A DNA stretch of 64,000 nt from Arthrinium phaeospermum (taxonomy: Eukaryota > Ascomycota > Sordariomycetes > Amphisphaeriales > Apiosporaceae). Shown here one piece after another: positions 21,566-34,250 of this stretch (position 1 is its first letter; every line of letters starts with the position of its first letter). The notes under the pieces were generated by a model. The model worked only from the letters and a program-made list of their open reading frames with translations, searched no databases and had not been told where the DNA came from. Location of the stretch: positions 744,001-808,000 of the forward strand of contig QYRS01000004.1 in the NCBI GenBank assembly GCA_006503535.1. The letters are read 5' to 3'. The position numbers were made by a program, and so were the translations under genes.

Positions 21566-22088
21566 GATTGGTTGTAGGATTCTTTCTGAAAGGGCGTTTG
21601 CGTTGGATTCTGGGATAGCGTTGACACTGGATTAGGTGAGCTGGTAATACTACAATGTATCACTTGAGATAGGGCGGTGTCTTAACTTATATATACAGGG
21701 GCGTACATAGCAACAATGCCTATGTAGTCGATAGCTGACAAAGGACCACACAATAAGCATACAAGGTCAAAAAGAGGTGTTGCATAACAAAGTTATTTAC
21801 ACTTGGCTTGCTTACCATCGGCCCGAGGCTTACAATGACAAAGAGCAATGAAGACTCCGTAAGTTGTCAAAGGAGACGTGGTAAAGATAGTGCATTTCTC
21901 GCAACATGGCTTTCGCGTGATCAGTAAACGAACGGCGTCCAAATCTGCCTTGAAACCGTCGACTCAAACATTTAGCACCTCCAAATTCTGCAGAACACCT
22001 TCCCAAAAGTCCGCAACAAACCTGATCTCCTTACCCGACTCTTTTGATCCATCATCCTCGGCCGTAAAGTCGCCGCTGAGACACGACT

Positions 22089-23887
22089 TCACGCAAGCGG
22101 CGTATAGCGTTCTGTCTCTGCCTCCAACTTGTCAACGCTTTCTTGGGCCAATAGCCGACCACGCACAGCCTTCACCGCAGATGTCCTGAGTCGTGGCCCC
22201 TGTGGTGAGGGGACAGCCTCGATGCCGAGAATCGCCTGCACAGGACGCCACATCCCAATCTCGTAGAGAACCACACCGAGGCTGTAGACATCATAAAGCT
22301 TGCGAAAGCCTCGGCGGCCTTCCCGTGGGAAGTCGAACTGGGTGTTGGGGTGACGGTACAAATCGTGCCAGGGGTTGCTGGCGGGCCGTTCTGTTGTCTC
22401 GTCTATTGCGGCGGGTCGGGAGTAGTCGAATCCGCATAGCAATAGACGTGGTGGCTCAGCATTTTGGGCATTTCGAAACTCTACCGGCCCTTCAAAGACG
22501 ATGTTCTGACTGCGCAAACCCTTGTGCAGCCACTGCATGGCGTGGAGGTACCAGATGGACGAGGCCAGGAGCCGACCTATCTGGATGCGAGTCGTCAAAG
22601 ATGGCTTCTTCATCTCGGTCAAAAGGCTAAGTAAGGAGACAGGTTGCTGCACAGCCTTTAATAAAGTGTTCATGGGTTTGTATACAAGCCCAAGTCGGGA
22701 CTCATCCACATCGATGACATAGCCAAGGCAGTCCGGGACGCAAAACTCGGGGGGTTTGTCTTTGGCTCGTAGCAGCTTCGCCATCTGCGCGATGCGACGA
22801 TGAACAAATTGTGGTGGCTCGCGACTGACTTCCATATCTTCCACATCTTCTTCATCCCCGGCTTTAACATGGGGATCGTAGTATCTCCACTCCACCCAAA
22901 CTGGCTGGTCTTGGTAATGTCCACAAGAGAACTGTTCTGGAGCGTGCGATTCTGTGGGCATGACTAGCTCCAGGCCTTCCAGAGAAAGGTGAGTATCTTC
23001 GATTTGTGGCGAGAACGATTTCTGGTCCGTGTCTCCTAGTTCCATGATCAGGTTGAGCGCCCTAAAGCGCGTGAGTCGCTCAAACCTCTCTGCGTATTTT
23101 TGGCCACAATCCGGAGACTGCGACTGTAGATGGTGTCTGAACTGTGCATTGACCATTTCCTGCGAGTTCAGCAGGGCTAGCAGGTCATCCACCTTGGTGC
23201 TGACTTGCAAAACTTGCATCAGCGTGATTTCCTGCTTCTTCAATAGCTGCTCTCGGTCGTAGGATTCCAGAAAAGACATCATGCCGTCATTGAGTTGGCC
23301 AAGATTGGCCAGGAGCTCTTCGAACTTGTCATGGTCTAGAGCACTCCATCTCAGCCTGTCCGGGGCCTTTCTCGTCTTTTCGAAGAAATCCAGAGCTCGT
23401 TTCTCCAGCCTCGCGTAACGATCGAGTGAGGGGCTTGTTACGGGGGTTTGGCTGGCCGGTCGCTCTGCCTCTGTCTTGTTTGCTTCAGCTACGATAAGTT
23501 CAAGCTTATATTGCCGTTTAAGCCTCGCTATATCTAACAGGAGCATCTGGATCTCCCTCAGGGTTTCGATCATGGTGTGCCGATTGAAGCGCATGCTAGG
23601 CTTCAGTGGAGCTCCCTCCTCGGAGATGCCGGCAAGCATAGCCCAGCCTATGAGCTTGTCCTTCTCCATCTGCAGCCTGACAAGCAGATGTCCACTCTTT
23701 TTAGGCATCTCAATCGCTCCCAGAATCAACCTGTAACCTTTACCAAGTGAGTATACCGTTCTTCGTCTCCTGCATTGAGCGTTGTGGAAGCTGGGGGTTA
23801 TTCATTAACAATACCTTTGACGCATCCTGAGAACAACTCAAAAGCAAGAGACACTACACCTACCCCAAGCCCGGCTGCGTCTGCCAT
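22089..23887 (-). CDS. HeLo-domain protein with degenerate kinase domain (pseudokinase)
   Basis: Exons 23887-23815 and 23737-22089 give 573 aa as read. Exon 1 supplies MADAAGLGVGVVSLAFELFS, the hydrophobic first helix typical of HeLo (HET-s/LopB-like) domains, which continue to about residue 230. A kinase-like C-lobe follows, but with HKGLRSQN in place of HRD-LK--N (about residue 428) and LCGFDYSRP in place of DFG (about 460). No Gly-loop is visible. DVYSLGVVLYEIGMW is retained. Catalytic activity is therefore unlikely. The known role of HeLo domains is membrane-targeted cell death in incompatibility; the role here is inferred. The frame stops at 22089, while a one-base-shifted frame stays open to 21964 and looks like the usual family C-terminus, so a missing base near 22,103 is likely. 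It is transcribed away from the Hsp70-kinase gene. Confidence 0.82.
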
Positions 23888-24324
23888 ACTTCAAGTTCTC
23901 GGTCGATTATATTGAGCATGGATCTCTTTGAGCGCGCGATTGAATGTGATCGGTCTTCAACGGTGAGTTGTGGCTGTTAGCTAATGAAAATTAGACGAGT
24001 GATATCCGTGTGATCTTCAGAAGTCGGAACAGCGTTTCTTTCTGTCGGTGAAATGAAATACCGGAACCCGACTTATTACTGTTTTTCATCTTGGCAGGCG
24101 CGTTATTTTAGAGTGCATGGAGAGGGGGTTACAATGATGAATATGTGACAGCGCTGATTGGCACGGTAGATGCAAGCTGCAGCTGAGCCGAGTCCCGGAT
24201 ACATCTCGCCCCGCAGCGAGGCTGGGCAAGGTAGGCAGCAATTGTCATCTTGGTTCTCTTTTCCATCATTGTGGCCTCTTGCGTCTCTACCATTCTAGGC
24301 CCTGTAACTTGGTCGCTTTGCATC
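23888..24324. promoter_or_regulatory. Bidirectional promoter between the HeLo-pseudokinase and Hsp70-kinase genes
   Basis: Only 437 bp separate the two start codons, which face away from each other. Shared upstream control is likely but unproven. I see no clear TATA box or operator. Confidence 0.6.
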
Positions 24325-27300
24325 ATGCCTGAGGAGCTCAATCGTGTATGGCCTCTGGGGCTGGACATTGGTACATCTCAAATCCGCGCCGCCGTATATC
24401 GCGAGACAGACCAGGGGTCATGGGAAGGAGATCTGATACCAGACCAGGATGGAAATCCTTCCCTCTCTTCCTATCTTGCCTTCAGAGAGCAGACATCAGC
24501 CCGTATCTTCGGAGAGAGGGCGAAGGAGGTCATCGTGCAGCATGCGGGGAGGGCCGTATCCGGCGTCAAACGCTTCATCGCCTTCTCAGTGGATACTCGG
24601 GAGTTGGAAGCTTTGGCGTTCGATGTCATCAACGACCCAAGAGGGGTGGGGTCACCGGACTTGATGGTCTTGGTCGGGAATGAGTCACTCACGTTTACTC
24701 CGGTTGAGATCATGGCCATGCTACTTTCTCGAGTAAAGAGGAACGCAACAGCATACCTTGGGCCTTACCGATTCAGTGCTCTCATCAACGTTCCTTCCTG
24801 CTTCACCTTGGACCAGCGGCGCATGGTGCTCGACGCTGCAGAGGTTGCCGGCTTCGAGGTAATCAACGTCGTCCCAACTCCCTACGGGATTCTGGCAACA
24901 CGTGCCATCAAACAGTTGCGAAAAAGCAAGGAAGCCCGGAAAAAGGTCTTGGTCGTCGATATAGGCGCTGGGTTTCTGAACATCGGTGTCGCTACGTTGG
25001 TGCATGGAGCTTTCCACATGGACGCCACCGAGTCGCAGCGCCTCGGAGGCGACGATTTCGATACCCTGCTGTGGCATTACCTATTGGAACACTCGATAAA
25101 TGAAAGCATTGACAATCTTTCAGGTCGACACAAGCGAGAGGCCGTACAGAAGCTGCGCAGTGCATGCGAGCTTGCCAAGATTGTATTGTCAGAAAAAGAA
25201 CGTGCCAAGGTCGTCATTGACGACTTTGTTGCCGATCGACCTTTCAAAGCCACAATCACCAGGGAGGAGTTTGAGCACATGTGCATGAAGCACTTTCTTT
25301 CCATAATCGCCGCCATTACAAGGGCACTTGCATCAGTCAGGCTGGCATCTGAACAGATTGACGAAGTCATTGCTGCCGGAGGGTCTTACGGGATACCCAA
25401 ACTCCGCAGTATGCTCAAAGAATTCTTTCGTGGGGGGCCGCCAATCCGCTACGTGAGTACAAAGAAGCCAGAGGTAACCGGCATGGCATATATGGCAGCT
25501 CTGTTATACGATGGCCCAAAGAGCATTTTAAAACGCCTGCCTCCTGCAATTGCCGCAACCATTGTAACATCTTGGAGTATCGGCATCGGCACAGGCAGCG
25601 GGAGGATAACGGAGGTCTTCCCGCGTTTCTCGCATTTGCCTGCCGAGCAAAGGTTCTTAATCACTTGGGACGTTTACGGTGAATGCCCCCAAATCGTGGG
25701 CGATGTTCTCAGCTTGGCACCAGGTCGCCCAAGAAAGCCCGGCCCTGCTCCAGTCCACATTTTTGAATGTGGTAAGCAAAAGGCGATACATAATACTTGG
25801 GTTGGCACCGTTGACATCCAATCTCTACTTCCTGAGATCATTGACGACATCTTCATGATACAGGTGACACTCAAGGTTGAACCATCTCACCTGGTCATCG
25901 AGTTTCGAGAGACGGCCTACGGCAGGACGCTGTCGCGTGAACTCAATCAGATGGGGAAGGCGCAGCCTCACCAAATGGCGAATATGTTCGCACAAGAGCG
26001 GCTATACCGCTCAATTGAAATCGCCGAATCTGAATGTGAGCAGGCGTGTATGAGTCTGGACCAACTCGTCCAGAAGGTTCAGCATCAGGTCCAAAAGCTG
26101 TCGCCGCCTCCTACTTCTCACGCCTTGTTAAGAAACTGGTTGGATATGAAACTTTCAGGCCCTGTTGAGAGCTACAAAACGATTCGAGAGGACCTTGAGG
26201 ACATATATCAAAACCTCAATGGGCTGGCCAGCTCGCATGATACCGTGCCTCCAGATGCTAACAACGACACGTGCGGTGCCAGCCACATTGCACAGTTTGT
26301 GGAATCTGGTGAACAGCCATCTACCTCAGACTTATCGACCAACGATGTTCCACCGGAGGCAACGTCGTCTGAAATGTGCGGCGAATTTAGGGTTACTGAC
26401 CAAGTTGTGGAAGGTTCCGTGTTGTATGCAAAACGACAGGATGACCAGGCTTGTATACAACTCGACAACTCGATTATACAGGACACAGGAGGAACTGCAA
26501 GCAAAAGCCAGCCGAACAATGAGAGACTGACAGTCCAAGATCAACCACTTGCTGAAAGGTCTGAAATTCCTGCGGTGCCGCCCATCGACTCACTGGATAC
26601 GGCCGATGAAGAAACCATCCGGCCCCAAAAACAAATGACAGTTGAACCCGAGGCTCTGCAGAACGAGGTCGAAGTTGTGCAGACGGACCATCCCAGCAGA
26701 TCTGAGCGACCGGGCCAAACCACTGTCCCATGCAATCGAGTGGACCTTTTATTAGATTCTCAGGCGTTGAACTCGGGTGACGTATCGCTGTCCTCACCAT
26801 CAGGCTTGACAAATAGTGTATCACCACCCACGGTTTCAGGGATTGCCTCGACACTGGACTTCAGCGCTAGACTTCCAAGACCTCATCAAGTGCCTACAGT
26901 TCCCTATACCGATATAGACTTTGAACGGATTTCCACCTACCTACGCCACCGGAACCAGGAAGGCTGGTCCACAGTTCCCAGGCTCTTCACTGTGCTCACC
27001 CTCATCGACCGGACCGACGCGATAAATGTGTTCATGCAAATCGGTATGAACGACATGTGGTTTCCATTTGACATGGGGACGTTGCCCCCTTCGCTACAAT
27101 CGTCCACCAAATCCCAGTTCCTCCAGGTACAGAATGTCGTTTACGAAGATTCCAAGGCGCATCAGCTCGAGACGCGGGGTCATGTTCTCTTCGGCAAAGA
27201 CGATCATATCCCCTTTGTCTCCAAGAAGAAATTAGGGCGAGGCGCCCATGGCACCGTGGACAAGGTGGTCAGCACGATTAGTTACAAAGAGTATGCGAGG

Positions 27301-28187
27301 AAGATCTTTCGCAAACCCAAGGTCGGAGGGCAAAGCTTTGCGAATTTCAAGACGGAACTCGATATCCTGAAAAGAGTAAGACATCGTCACTGCGTATCAC
27401 TGGCAAGTACCCACCCTTAATCGTACAGACCGATACTAACAAAGAACCACAGATGTCGACATATGCCGACGTCAAATTTTTCGCAATGTTACTCTTCCCC
27501 GTGGGCGACTGCAACCTGAACGAGTTCTATATTGAGGCGCGAAATGACCCAGAGAAGGTCACGATTATACGGAGCTTCTATGGTTGCCTGGCTAAGGCGG
27601 TGCAATACCTTCACGACGAGCGGATCCGGCATCGCGATATCAAGCCGCAAAACATCATTGTCAAGGACGACCAGGTGTACCTGGCTGACTTTAGCATTGC
27701 TTACAGCTGGGAGAACCTTACCGGGAGCACGACAACCGCCGATTCCGGCAAGACACAGGTCTATGCGGCACCGGAGGTAATGAGGGTGGAGCCGCGCAAC
27801 GAGGCCGCCGACATCTGGTCGTTGGGCTGCGTCTTCTTCGAGATGGCGACGGTGATCAAGGGGGAAACCGTCATGAACCTGCGCGAGAAGCACTTCATGC
27901 CTCGAACAGAGAGCCGCTATTTCTACCTAAATGTCGAGCACCTGGCCTCCTGGGCCGAGTCGCTCCGGACCCAAGGACTTCCAGAGGACGATTTGGGCTT
28001 CGGGTGGGCCCGGCTCATGCTGCAGGACCAGCCCAGCCTAAGGCCCGATGCAAGGAGCCTCTGCAATATCATCGCCGAGGATTCGGCGTCGTGCGGCCTC
28101 ATGTTCTCTGGGACGTGCTGTGGGGACGGGTTCGAGACCGTGACGGACCACGGGGAGGGCCAGAGTACTATCATATGGGACTTTTGA
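24325..28187 (+). CDS. Hsp70-like ATPase fused to a Ser/Thr protein kinase
   Basis: Exons 24325-27402 and 27453-28187 give 1270 aa. The start MPEELNRVWPLGLDIGTSQI puts the Hsp70 phosphate-1 motif at residue 14; an in-frame ATG at 24250 is less likely. Phosphate-2 (VLVVDIGAGFLNIG, about 208) and adenosine (AAGGSYGIPKL, about 350) motifs follow. After a Gln/Glu/Ser-rich linker (about 600-850) comes a fungal kinase module. It has an N-terminal extension (FERISTYLRHR, GMNDMWFPFDMG), a Gly-loop LGRGAHGTV (about 969), HRDIKPQN (about 1085), ADFSIA (DFG variant with Asp kept) and YAAPEV. The kinase looks active. Continuity of the frame needs a GC-AG intron (27403-27452, donor CTG/GCAAGT). The reading frame shows no break between the ATPase and kinase parts, so the fusion appears genuine. 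Confidence 0.85.
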
Positions 28188-29895
28188 GCCTCACGATTGG
28201 GGGGTATTGAAGAAACATGTCTAGCGAATATGCGGAATATGCCTGTCGAGATCATATTTACACGCTTCCCCTATTAGCAAGAACGTTTCGATGTTTAAGC
28301 GTTGAAGCCGATTCATACTTGCTAGAAATTAGCCCGTATCCAGGTTTCCGCCTTCGAGATCGTGGGTGAAGCTGGATCTACGTGTCATCCACAGGTTCAC
28401 CTCAATTTCAAAGATGCGGCTCATCTGCCGTAAGCGGCAAGAGCCTAGTCCCGTGATAATCCGTACACTGTGACCCTAAGCAAAGAGTCGATGTCGTAGT
28501 TGCGGCTTCATGTTTTGCGACACATGATGTGCGTAGACAGGTTCAGTTCCGTGGTCGACCCCCGACGACGACCAGGGCACCATGTGGGACTTTTTTCAGC
28601 CTCAGAGAGACGCACCTCCTCTAGTGCCGATGCCGCCGGAAACTCACGATTCCACTAAGGCAGGTACCCCGAGGTGCATCGGTTTTAGCTCTCATTTGCT
28701 GCACTGCATGCGGGAGGAAGAGACAAAAACGCCTTACTGCTGCGCGGCGCACTAGATCTCGCCGTACGTATCTTGCCGATCACATGACCATACCCTAAAG
28801 ACTCATTCTTTGGTTTCAATCCACGCTGTTTTTTCCCCCTCGATGCCAAGCCCCCCTCGAGCCATCAGCATCGATGACAGGGCGATCGCAATGAAACGGG
28901 CTGGCAGTTGGCACTGAACAAAGCCCGCCCCCTAACATTGATTCAGTGTCCAAGACATGAGCGAGATGCTAGGCCCCATCCGGGCGTTGGCCGGCTAGTC
29001 AGGAGCCTGGCGAGGGGCGTTTCATCGGGGGCTAGCGGCCCCCCGAGCAACGCCGTTGAAAAAGTCCAAGCGACCCCACACGACGCGGAGTGGCCACTTT
29101 GCCGCGCCCTGCTGTCCCCAGATATCGTCTGATGCCCGCTGATCAGGGCAGCTGCTAGCGGCCTGCACCGTTCGCCAAGCTGCGGCAATGCCGCAGGAGC
29201 ATCCGTCAGGTGTCCTCCCCTTCCCCTCCGTCATTGACAACCTTTGAGTTCGTCCCATCCCCCCTCTGGTACGGGGTCTGGCCCCCTTCGTCAGTGCTGA
29301 CTCGGGGTGCCTCGAATCATCCAACATTCGTCTTTGTGTCCCTCCTGCGCCGATATGCCCTCATGCCGCCAAAAGATGGGTTGGATATAAGGTTTTCGCG
29401 TGTTACATAACGGCCTGACGCTACGGCCCCAGCCAGAGCCCAGGGCTGCTGTCTTCTGTCACTGCTCCGTCCAGAAAAGAAGGCGGAAGATCTGCCCGCG
29501 CGCATCAGCAGCAGTAGCGTGTGCAAGTCAGGCGCTCTCTCTTTCTTTTTTCGTTTAAAGTTAAGGTCCACGCCCGCTCTTTGGTCTTGTTGTCTTTTTC
29601 TTCTTTTGGACTTTGGAGCCAAACTTTCCGCCCGTCTGTTCGTTTTTTTCTTCGTCTCCGTCGCAGCCAAAAAAAAAAGGTGGAAGAAGCTGCGATGAGT
29701 GAAAGTTTTGCTGTGGCGTCTTCTTTTTATACCAATCTGAATTTCTCTTGACGTTTCCAGGGGAAAAAAACCGACCGAAGTAATATATACCAAACCTTTC
29801 CCCGTTTGGTTTCAGTCCTGAACCCCCCCCCACCACCTTCTTTGGCTGCCCGCGAGCGCCACTGAAAGAGCCTTTCCTTCTTTGCCGCATGAACC
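28188..29895. other. Intergenic, 1.7 kb
   Basis: No gene is recognised. From about 29.5 kb it is CT-rich with homopolymers (A10 near 29,670, C9 near 29,824), consistent with the promoter and leader of the next gene. Confidence 0.6.
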
Positions 29896-32321
29896 ATGCA
29901 GGATCGCGGCCATGAGATTCTGGCCGTCGGCGTCTTCTTTCTCACCGCCAGCTGGGCCATCTTCCTGCTCCGCTTGTACAGCCGGCTCAGGCTGGTGAAG
30001 CACTTCAAGGTCGATGACTGGTCTCTCGTTGTTGTTCAGGTATGCTTGGTGGCAAATAAAACATCCCATCTTGACCGGCTCTTTATCGTTCTTCCTCATT
30101 GACTAACATTCGTTTTCCGCCAGCTGTCTTTCACTTTGTATCTGGCTTGCCAGATAGGCAGTGCCGTCCATGGCTCGGGGAAGCGGGAATCCAGTTTGAC
30201 GCAGGCCGAACGAGCCCGCGCCTTGAAGGTAAGCTCGCCAACAGGACGTGGCATGGCATGACACTTCAATCCCAGCTAATATTGATGACAGTGGTGGTAT
30301 TTCGCCTGCCAGGCCTACGTTTTTGCCACTTGTGCACTAAAAGTTTCTGTCGGGATTTTCTTGATCCGCATCGCCGTCAACCGGAGTCACCTGCTCATCT
30401 TGCACTTCCTGACCTGGGGCACGGTACTGTTCGGCATTCCCTACGCCGTTTTGAGTGCCGTTCAGTGCCGGCCCATCGACACGTTCTGGAATGTCTCGCC
30501 CCGGGCCCCGGGACGATGCTGGGACTACCAGGTCATGGGGGCGGTGATCCACATCGCCTCGGCCCTGAACTGTTTTGCCGACTGGGTCTTTGGCGTCATC
30601 CCGTTTCTCATTGTACGCTCGCTCAACATTACGCGGCCGACCAAGGCTTTGGTCGCCTGGGTTCTTTGCTTTGCAGCCATGTAGGTCCAAGCCTGACACG
30701 CCTTTTTCTTTCTACCCTGAGGGAAACTATGCCATACTAATACGACCGCTACTATAGTGGTAGCATCGCCACCATCGTTCGCACTTTCCTTCTCCCGCGG
30801 TTGCTCTCAGCCCACGACTTTCTTTGTAAGCATATTATTTGCCATCCGGGCCCCAAAGTCTGTATCTACTCGCAAAGCTTACACGTATCTGCACGTCCCA
30901 AGATGATACTGTTGACCTGTGCATCTGGAGCACAGTCGAGGTGGGCGTGGGGGTCCTTGCCTGGTCTGCCGCGACCTGCCGTCCCATTCACCGATACTTC
31001 CTGGCCAGGCTCAAGGCCTGGCCATGGATGGGCGGGTGCGGGACCTGTTGGCGCCGGCCGGGTCCAGGGGGCCCTTTTGCGGATGGCACCGCTCGGGAGA
31101 TGAAGCTGCGGCCGGACGAGTACTTCCACGAGTCCCGGTGCTCCTCCACTGGCGGCGGCGGGTCGACCAGCAGGACGGCCAAGCGCAAAGGCAGCGTCTT
31201 CACCTGCGTTCGGGAGATCTCGGAGCCCCTCTCCGTGGCGGAAGAGGGCGGCATCACGAGGACCATGGAGTTAACCCAGATCTCCAATCGGCGAGGGGCT
31301 CTATTTCCGACCGAGCCGGATGCGGCCTTCATGCCGAATCTTGTATCGGTATGTCATCGTCGACTAAGAATAGTCCCCCCAAAACTTATGCTAACCAGCC
31401 CCGGCACCCAGTCGGATGAATACACGAGCGTGTCCTCCGACACGATAGACAAGCCGGCTTTCCAATCACGGCTTGCCTCTCCGCCCTTCCGCGGAAAACA
31501 CGAGTTCCACAACTCGGCACGACGCTGTGCTCTCGTGCCCACCCAGTCCATGAGGAACGCCCCGTCTCCTATTGGCCCAAGAACATTTTCAGAAGCAGCC
31601 CACATCATCAGGCCGCTTCGAACAGACCCCGTCTCGTTCGTTCCCGGACGCATGACCCATCGCCCGTGCATCTCATGAGCGGAAGCATAGACAGCCCCCA
31701 CTGCTCCATCCTCTTTGAAGACGTGAAGCCGCCCTCGCCCCGGCCCCGCGGCTGGAGCATCCCCCACCACGGCAGCACCAGCACCGACCCCAACCCCAGT
31801 CCCAATCCCAAATGTAGTAACAAAACCAAAACAAAGACCAGCAACGCCAACAACCCTCGCCCCACCGGCTCCCTCATCTCCCCCCGTCAGTCGGTCGCGA
31901 ACCTGGACAGCGAGTACGACAGCAGCGGCAGCCTGCGCTGGTCCACCGCCAGCGAGACGAGCTGCTACACCAACCCCCACAACCAGCTCCGCGACACCTT
32001 TGAGCCCTTCGGCCTCTCGGCGCCGCCCCGCGCCGCCTTCCTCGTCGGGGGGCGGTGCAGCCACCACAAGCCCCCGTGTTCCAGCCCATCAAGTGGCGGC
32101 GGAGCCGGGACCGCGCCTCGTCTTCGGATAGGTTGTCGGTCTTTGCGCCGCCACCGCCGCCACCGCCATCGGCGGGCAAGACGCATTCGATGCGGGAATT
32201 TGGGCAGTGGTCGCCGACGGCGGTGCGGGGGCCGCCTGAGAGACAGAGGCAGAGCGGCGCCGTTGATGATAGGGTTTCCACTGTCGTGGATGATGAACGT
32301 GGGGGAGAGTCGAGGGTATAG
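29896..32321 (+). CDS. Rhodopsin-domain integral membrane protein, 3' part frame-broken
   Basis: Exons 29896-30039, 30124-30228, 30292-30680, 30758-30825 and 30903-31348 are well supported. They encode a seven-helix protein of the fungal rhodopsin-domain (SAT20/PTH11-related) type: HFKVDDWSLVVVQ after TM1, WWYFACQAYVFATCALKVS, CRPIDTFW, and DLCIWSTVEVGVGVLAW with CRP before the tail. The cytoplasmic tail is Ser/Pro-rich (HCSILFEDVKPPSP, SEYDSSGSLRWSTASETSC). After an exon at 31412 the frame shifts once before about 31,560. It shifts again at a G6 run (32047-32052), after which coding-like sequence continues to a TAG at 32319-32321. The literal frames stop at 31678 and 32391. Each shift equals one missing base. 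The role, probably surface sensing, is inferred. Confidence 0.7.
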
Positions 32322-33017
32322 AAGGACGGGAAGGGGGAGGGTGGAGGTGACGACGACGCGGGATGTCGTCTCGGGGTTGGTTCCGTTGTAGACCGTTTAT
32401 ATAATTTGCAACGATAGAACCCTTGACATATAATGTAAACCGAGTTGATTGGCTTTCGCCTGAAGTCAAGCTGACGAATGCATTGGGCGCAGAGTGACTG
32501 ACTACAAGGTCTTCCAGTGCAAAGTTGGCAACAAATACTTATGTCATGATGGACACGATCTTGTGTAGGCTTCTTGATTTCTAGACCTGTCAACAAGTCC
32601 AACATATGAGACCATATCAGTAACAACATATAACGCGATATCCGTCGGATTCGGGCAATCTGGCTTCGCCTCAGGTAGATTGGTAAGCTGGCAGTGCCGC
32701 GGAGCGCCGCGGCGATGCGTAAGCGGACCGTATTATGGAGACATTAGGCTTAGCTCATGGTCCATACTACCGCCGCAACACCGTCCGCTTAATTGGCCCC
32801 CCTTTCCGGCCCTTGGCAACTTCTCCACGGCGGTGGCCCTCGGAGGCTGCTTTGTCATGGATGGTGTGCCCGGGTTCTTTATAAGTAGCTCATCTCGTGC
32901 TAGCGATAAAGCAAAGAACAGGGCATCGCAATCCGCAACTCAATTGTACATTTCAAAAACATTATTGCCTAGTGCGTTCCACACGGAAGAAAAGAACAAA
33001 CATCAGTTACCGCCACA
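32322..33017. other. Intergenic, 0.7 kb
   Basis: No gene is seen. It should hold the 3' end of the membrane-protein gene and the promoter of the reductase. Confidence 0.6.
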
Positions 33018-34250
33018 ATGGAAAACAACCAAGCAGCCTTTATACTCGCGGCGGACAACAGCCCCCTCCAAGTCGGCCCGGGGCCTGACCAAAGCAGTCC
33101 CGCTGCCGATGAGATCGTCGTCAAAGTTGCCGCTGTGGCCATCAACCCGTCAGAATGGAAGGTCAGTTTTCGATCAGCTAACACCGTCCTGGTCCTTTGA
33201 GCATCGAATAGCATGTACTAACCCATCTTCGCCCCATATTGCAGATGAAGGAGTTTGGTTATCTTCCCCTAGAATACCCCCACGTCTTGGGCAGTGACGT
33301 GGCAGGGACCGTGGTCAAGGTCGGAAATGAAGTGACGCGGTTCAAGGCGGGTGACCGCGTTATTGGGTAAGATGTCCATCTTCTTCTTTTTTCTTTTGCC
33401 CCAGGCCTTTCTCTCCCGTCCCTTGGGCTCGCTGAAGGTCCTTATTAACCTTCTACTCTGCAGACACTGCCTGGGTCTCCTCTACGGCGGCGCCAAGCAC
33501 GGCGGCTTCCAGAACTACACCACCCTACGCGAAGCCGTCACGGCCCCCGTCCCCGACGACATGAAGCTCGAGGACGCCGTGGTCTTGCCCCTGGCCATCT
33601 CGACCGCCTCGGTCGGCCTGTTCGACGACTTGAAGCTGCGTCTCCCGTCCGCGGACCCCGTAGAGGGTGATCAGTTCGACGAGGCGGTCCTCATCTGGGG
33701 CGCCGCCTCGTCCATGGGCAGCGCCGCCGTCCAGCTCGCCGTCGCGGCGGGCTACTACGTCCTCACGACGGCGAGCGCCAAGAACCACGACTACGTCCGG
33801 GGCCTCACCCGCGGCCAACACGTCACCGTGTTCGACTACCACCGCCCCGGCGTGGTGGACGAAATCATCGACCACATCCAGTCCCGCCAGGGCGAGGGCC
33901 TGCAGTTCGCCGGCGCCTACGACTGCGTCGGCTTCGAGGACAGCACCCGCGCCTGCGCCGCCGTCGTCCACGCCTTCGGCGGCGGCGTCCTGCCGTCCGT
34001 CCTTCCGCCGCCGGGGTTCCTGCGGGCCGATGTCCGGGCGAGCTGCGTCAATGCCATCCGGCCGGGGACGGTTCCGGGGTCGCCTGGGTCCCTGGTGTGG
34101 CGGGACTATGTGCCCCGGGCTTTGGCGACTGGGTCGTTGCGGACGAGGCCGGAACCGGAGATTGTGGGGACGGGGCTCGATCAGATTGAGGGGGCGTTGA
34201 ACTTGCACAGGGCGGGGGTGAGTGCGAAGAAGCTGGTGGTGCTTTTGTAA
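33018..34250 (+). CDS. Medium-chain dehydrogenase/reductase, enoyl-reductase-like
   Basis: Exons 33018-33161, 33245-33366 and 33464-34250 give 350 aa, a normal length for the family. A GroES-like N-terminal domain (AINPSEWK, YPHVLGSDVAGTVVKVG, FKAGDRVIG) precedes a Rossmann fold with IWGAASSMGSAAVQLAVAAG (about residues 165-185), which would bind NAD(P)H. The Cys/His ligands of the catalytic zinc site are not apparent, as in quinone oxidoreductases and the trans-acting enoyl reductases of polyketide pathways. The C-terminus (GLDQIEGALNLHRAGVSAKK LVV type) is standard. No biosynthetic cluster genes flank it, so the substrate is unknown. It is cytosolic by lack of targeting signals. Confidence 0.88.

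Larger units (their letters stand above)
20111..22088. other. Intergenic with an 85-bp duplication and one small candidate ORF
   Basis: Apart from the tandem duplication at 20337-20506 and the minus-strand ORF at 21311-21565, I see no gene. Positions 21964-22088 are open in a shifted frame relative to the HeLo gene and probably are its displaced C-terminus. Confidence 0.55.
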
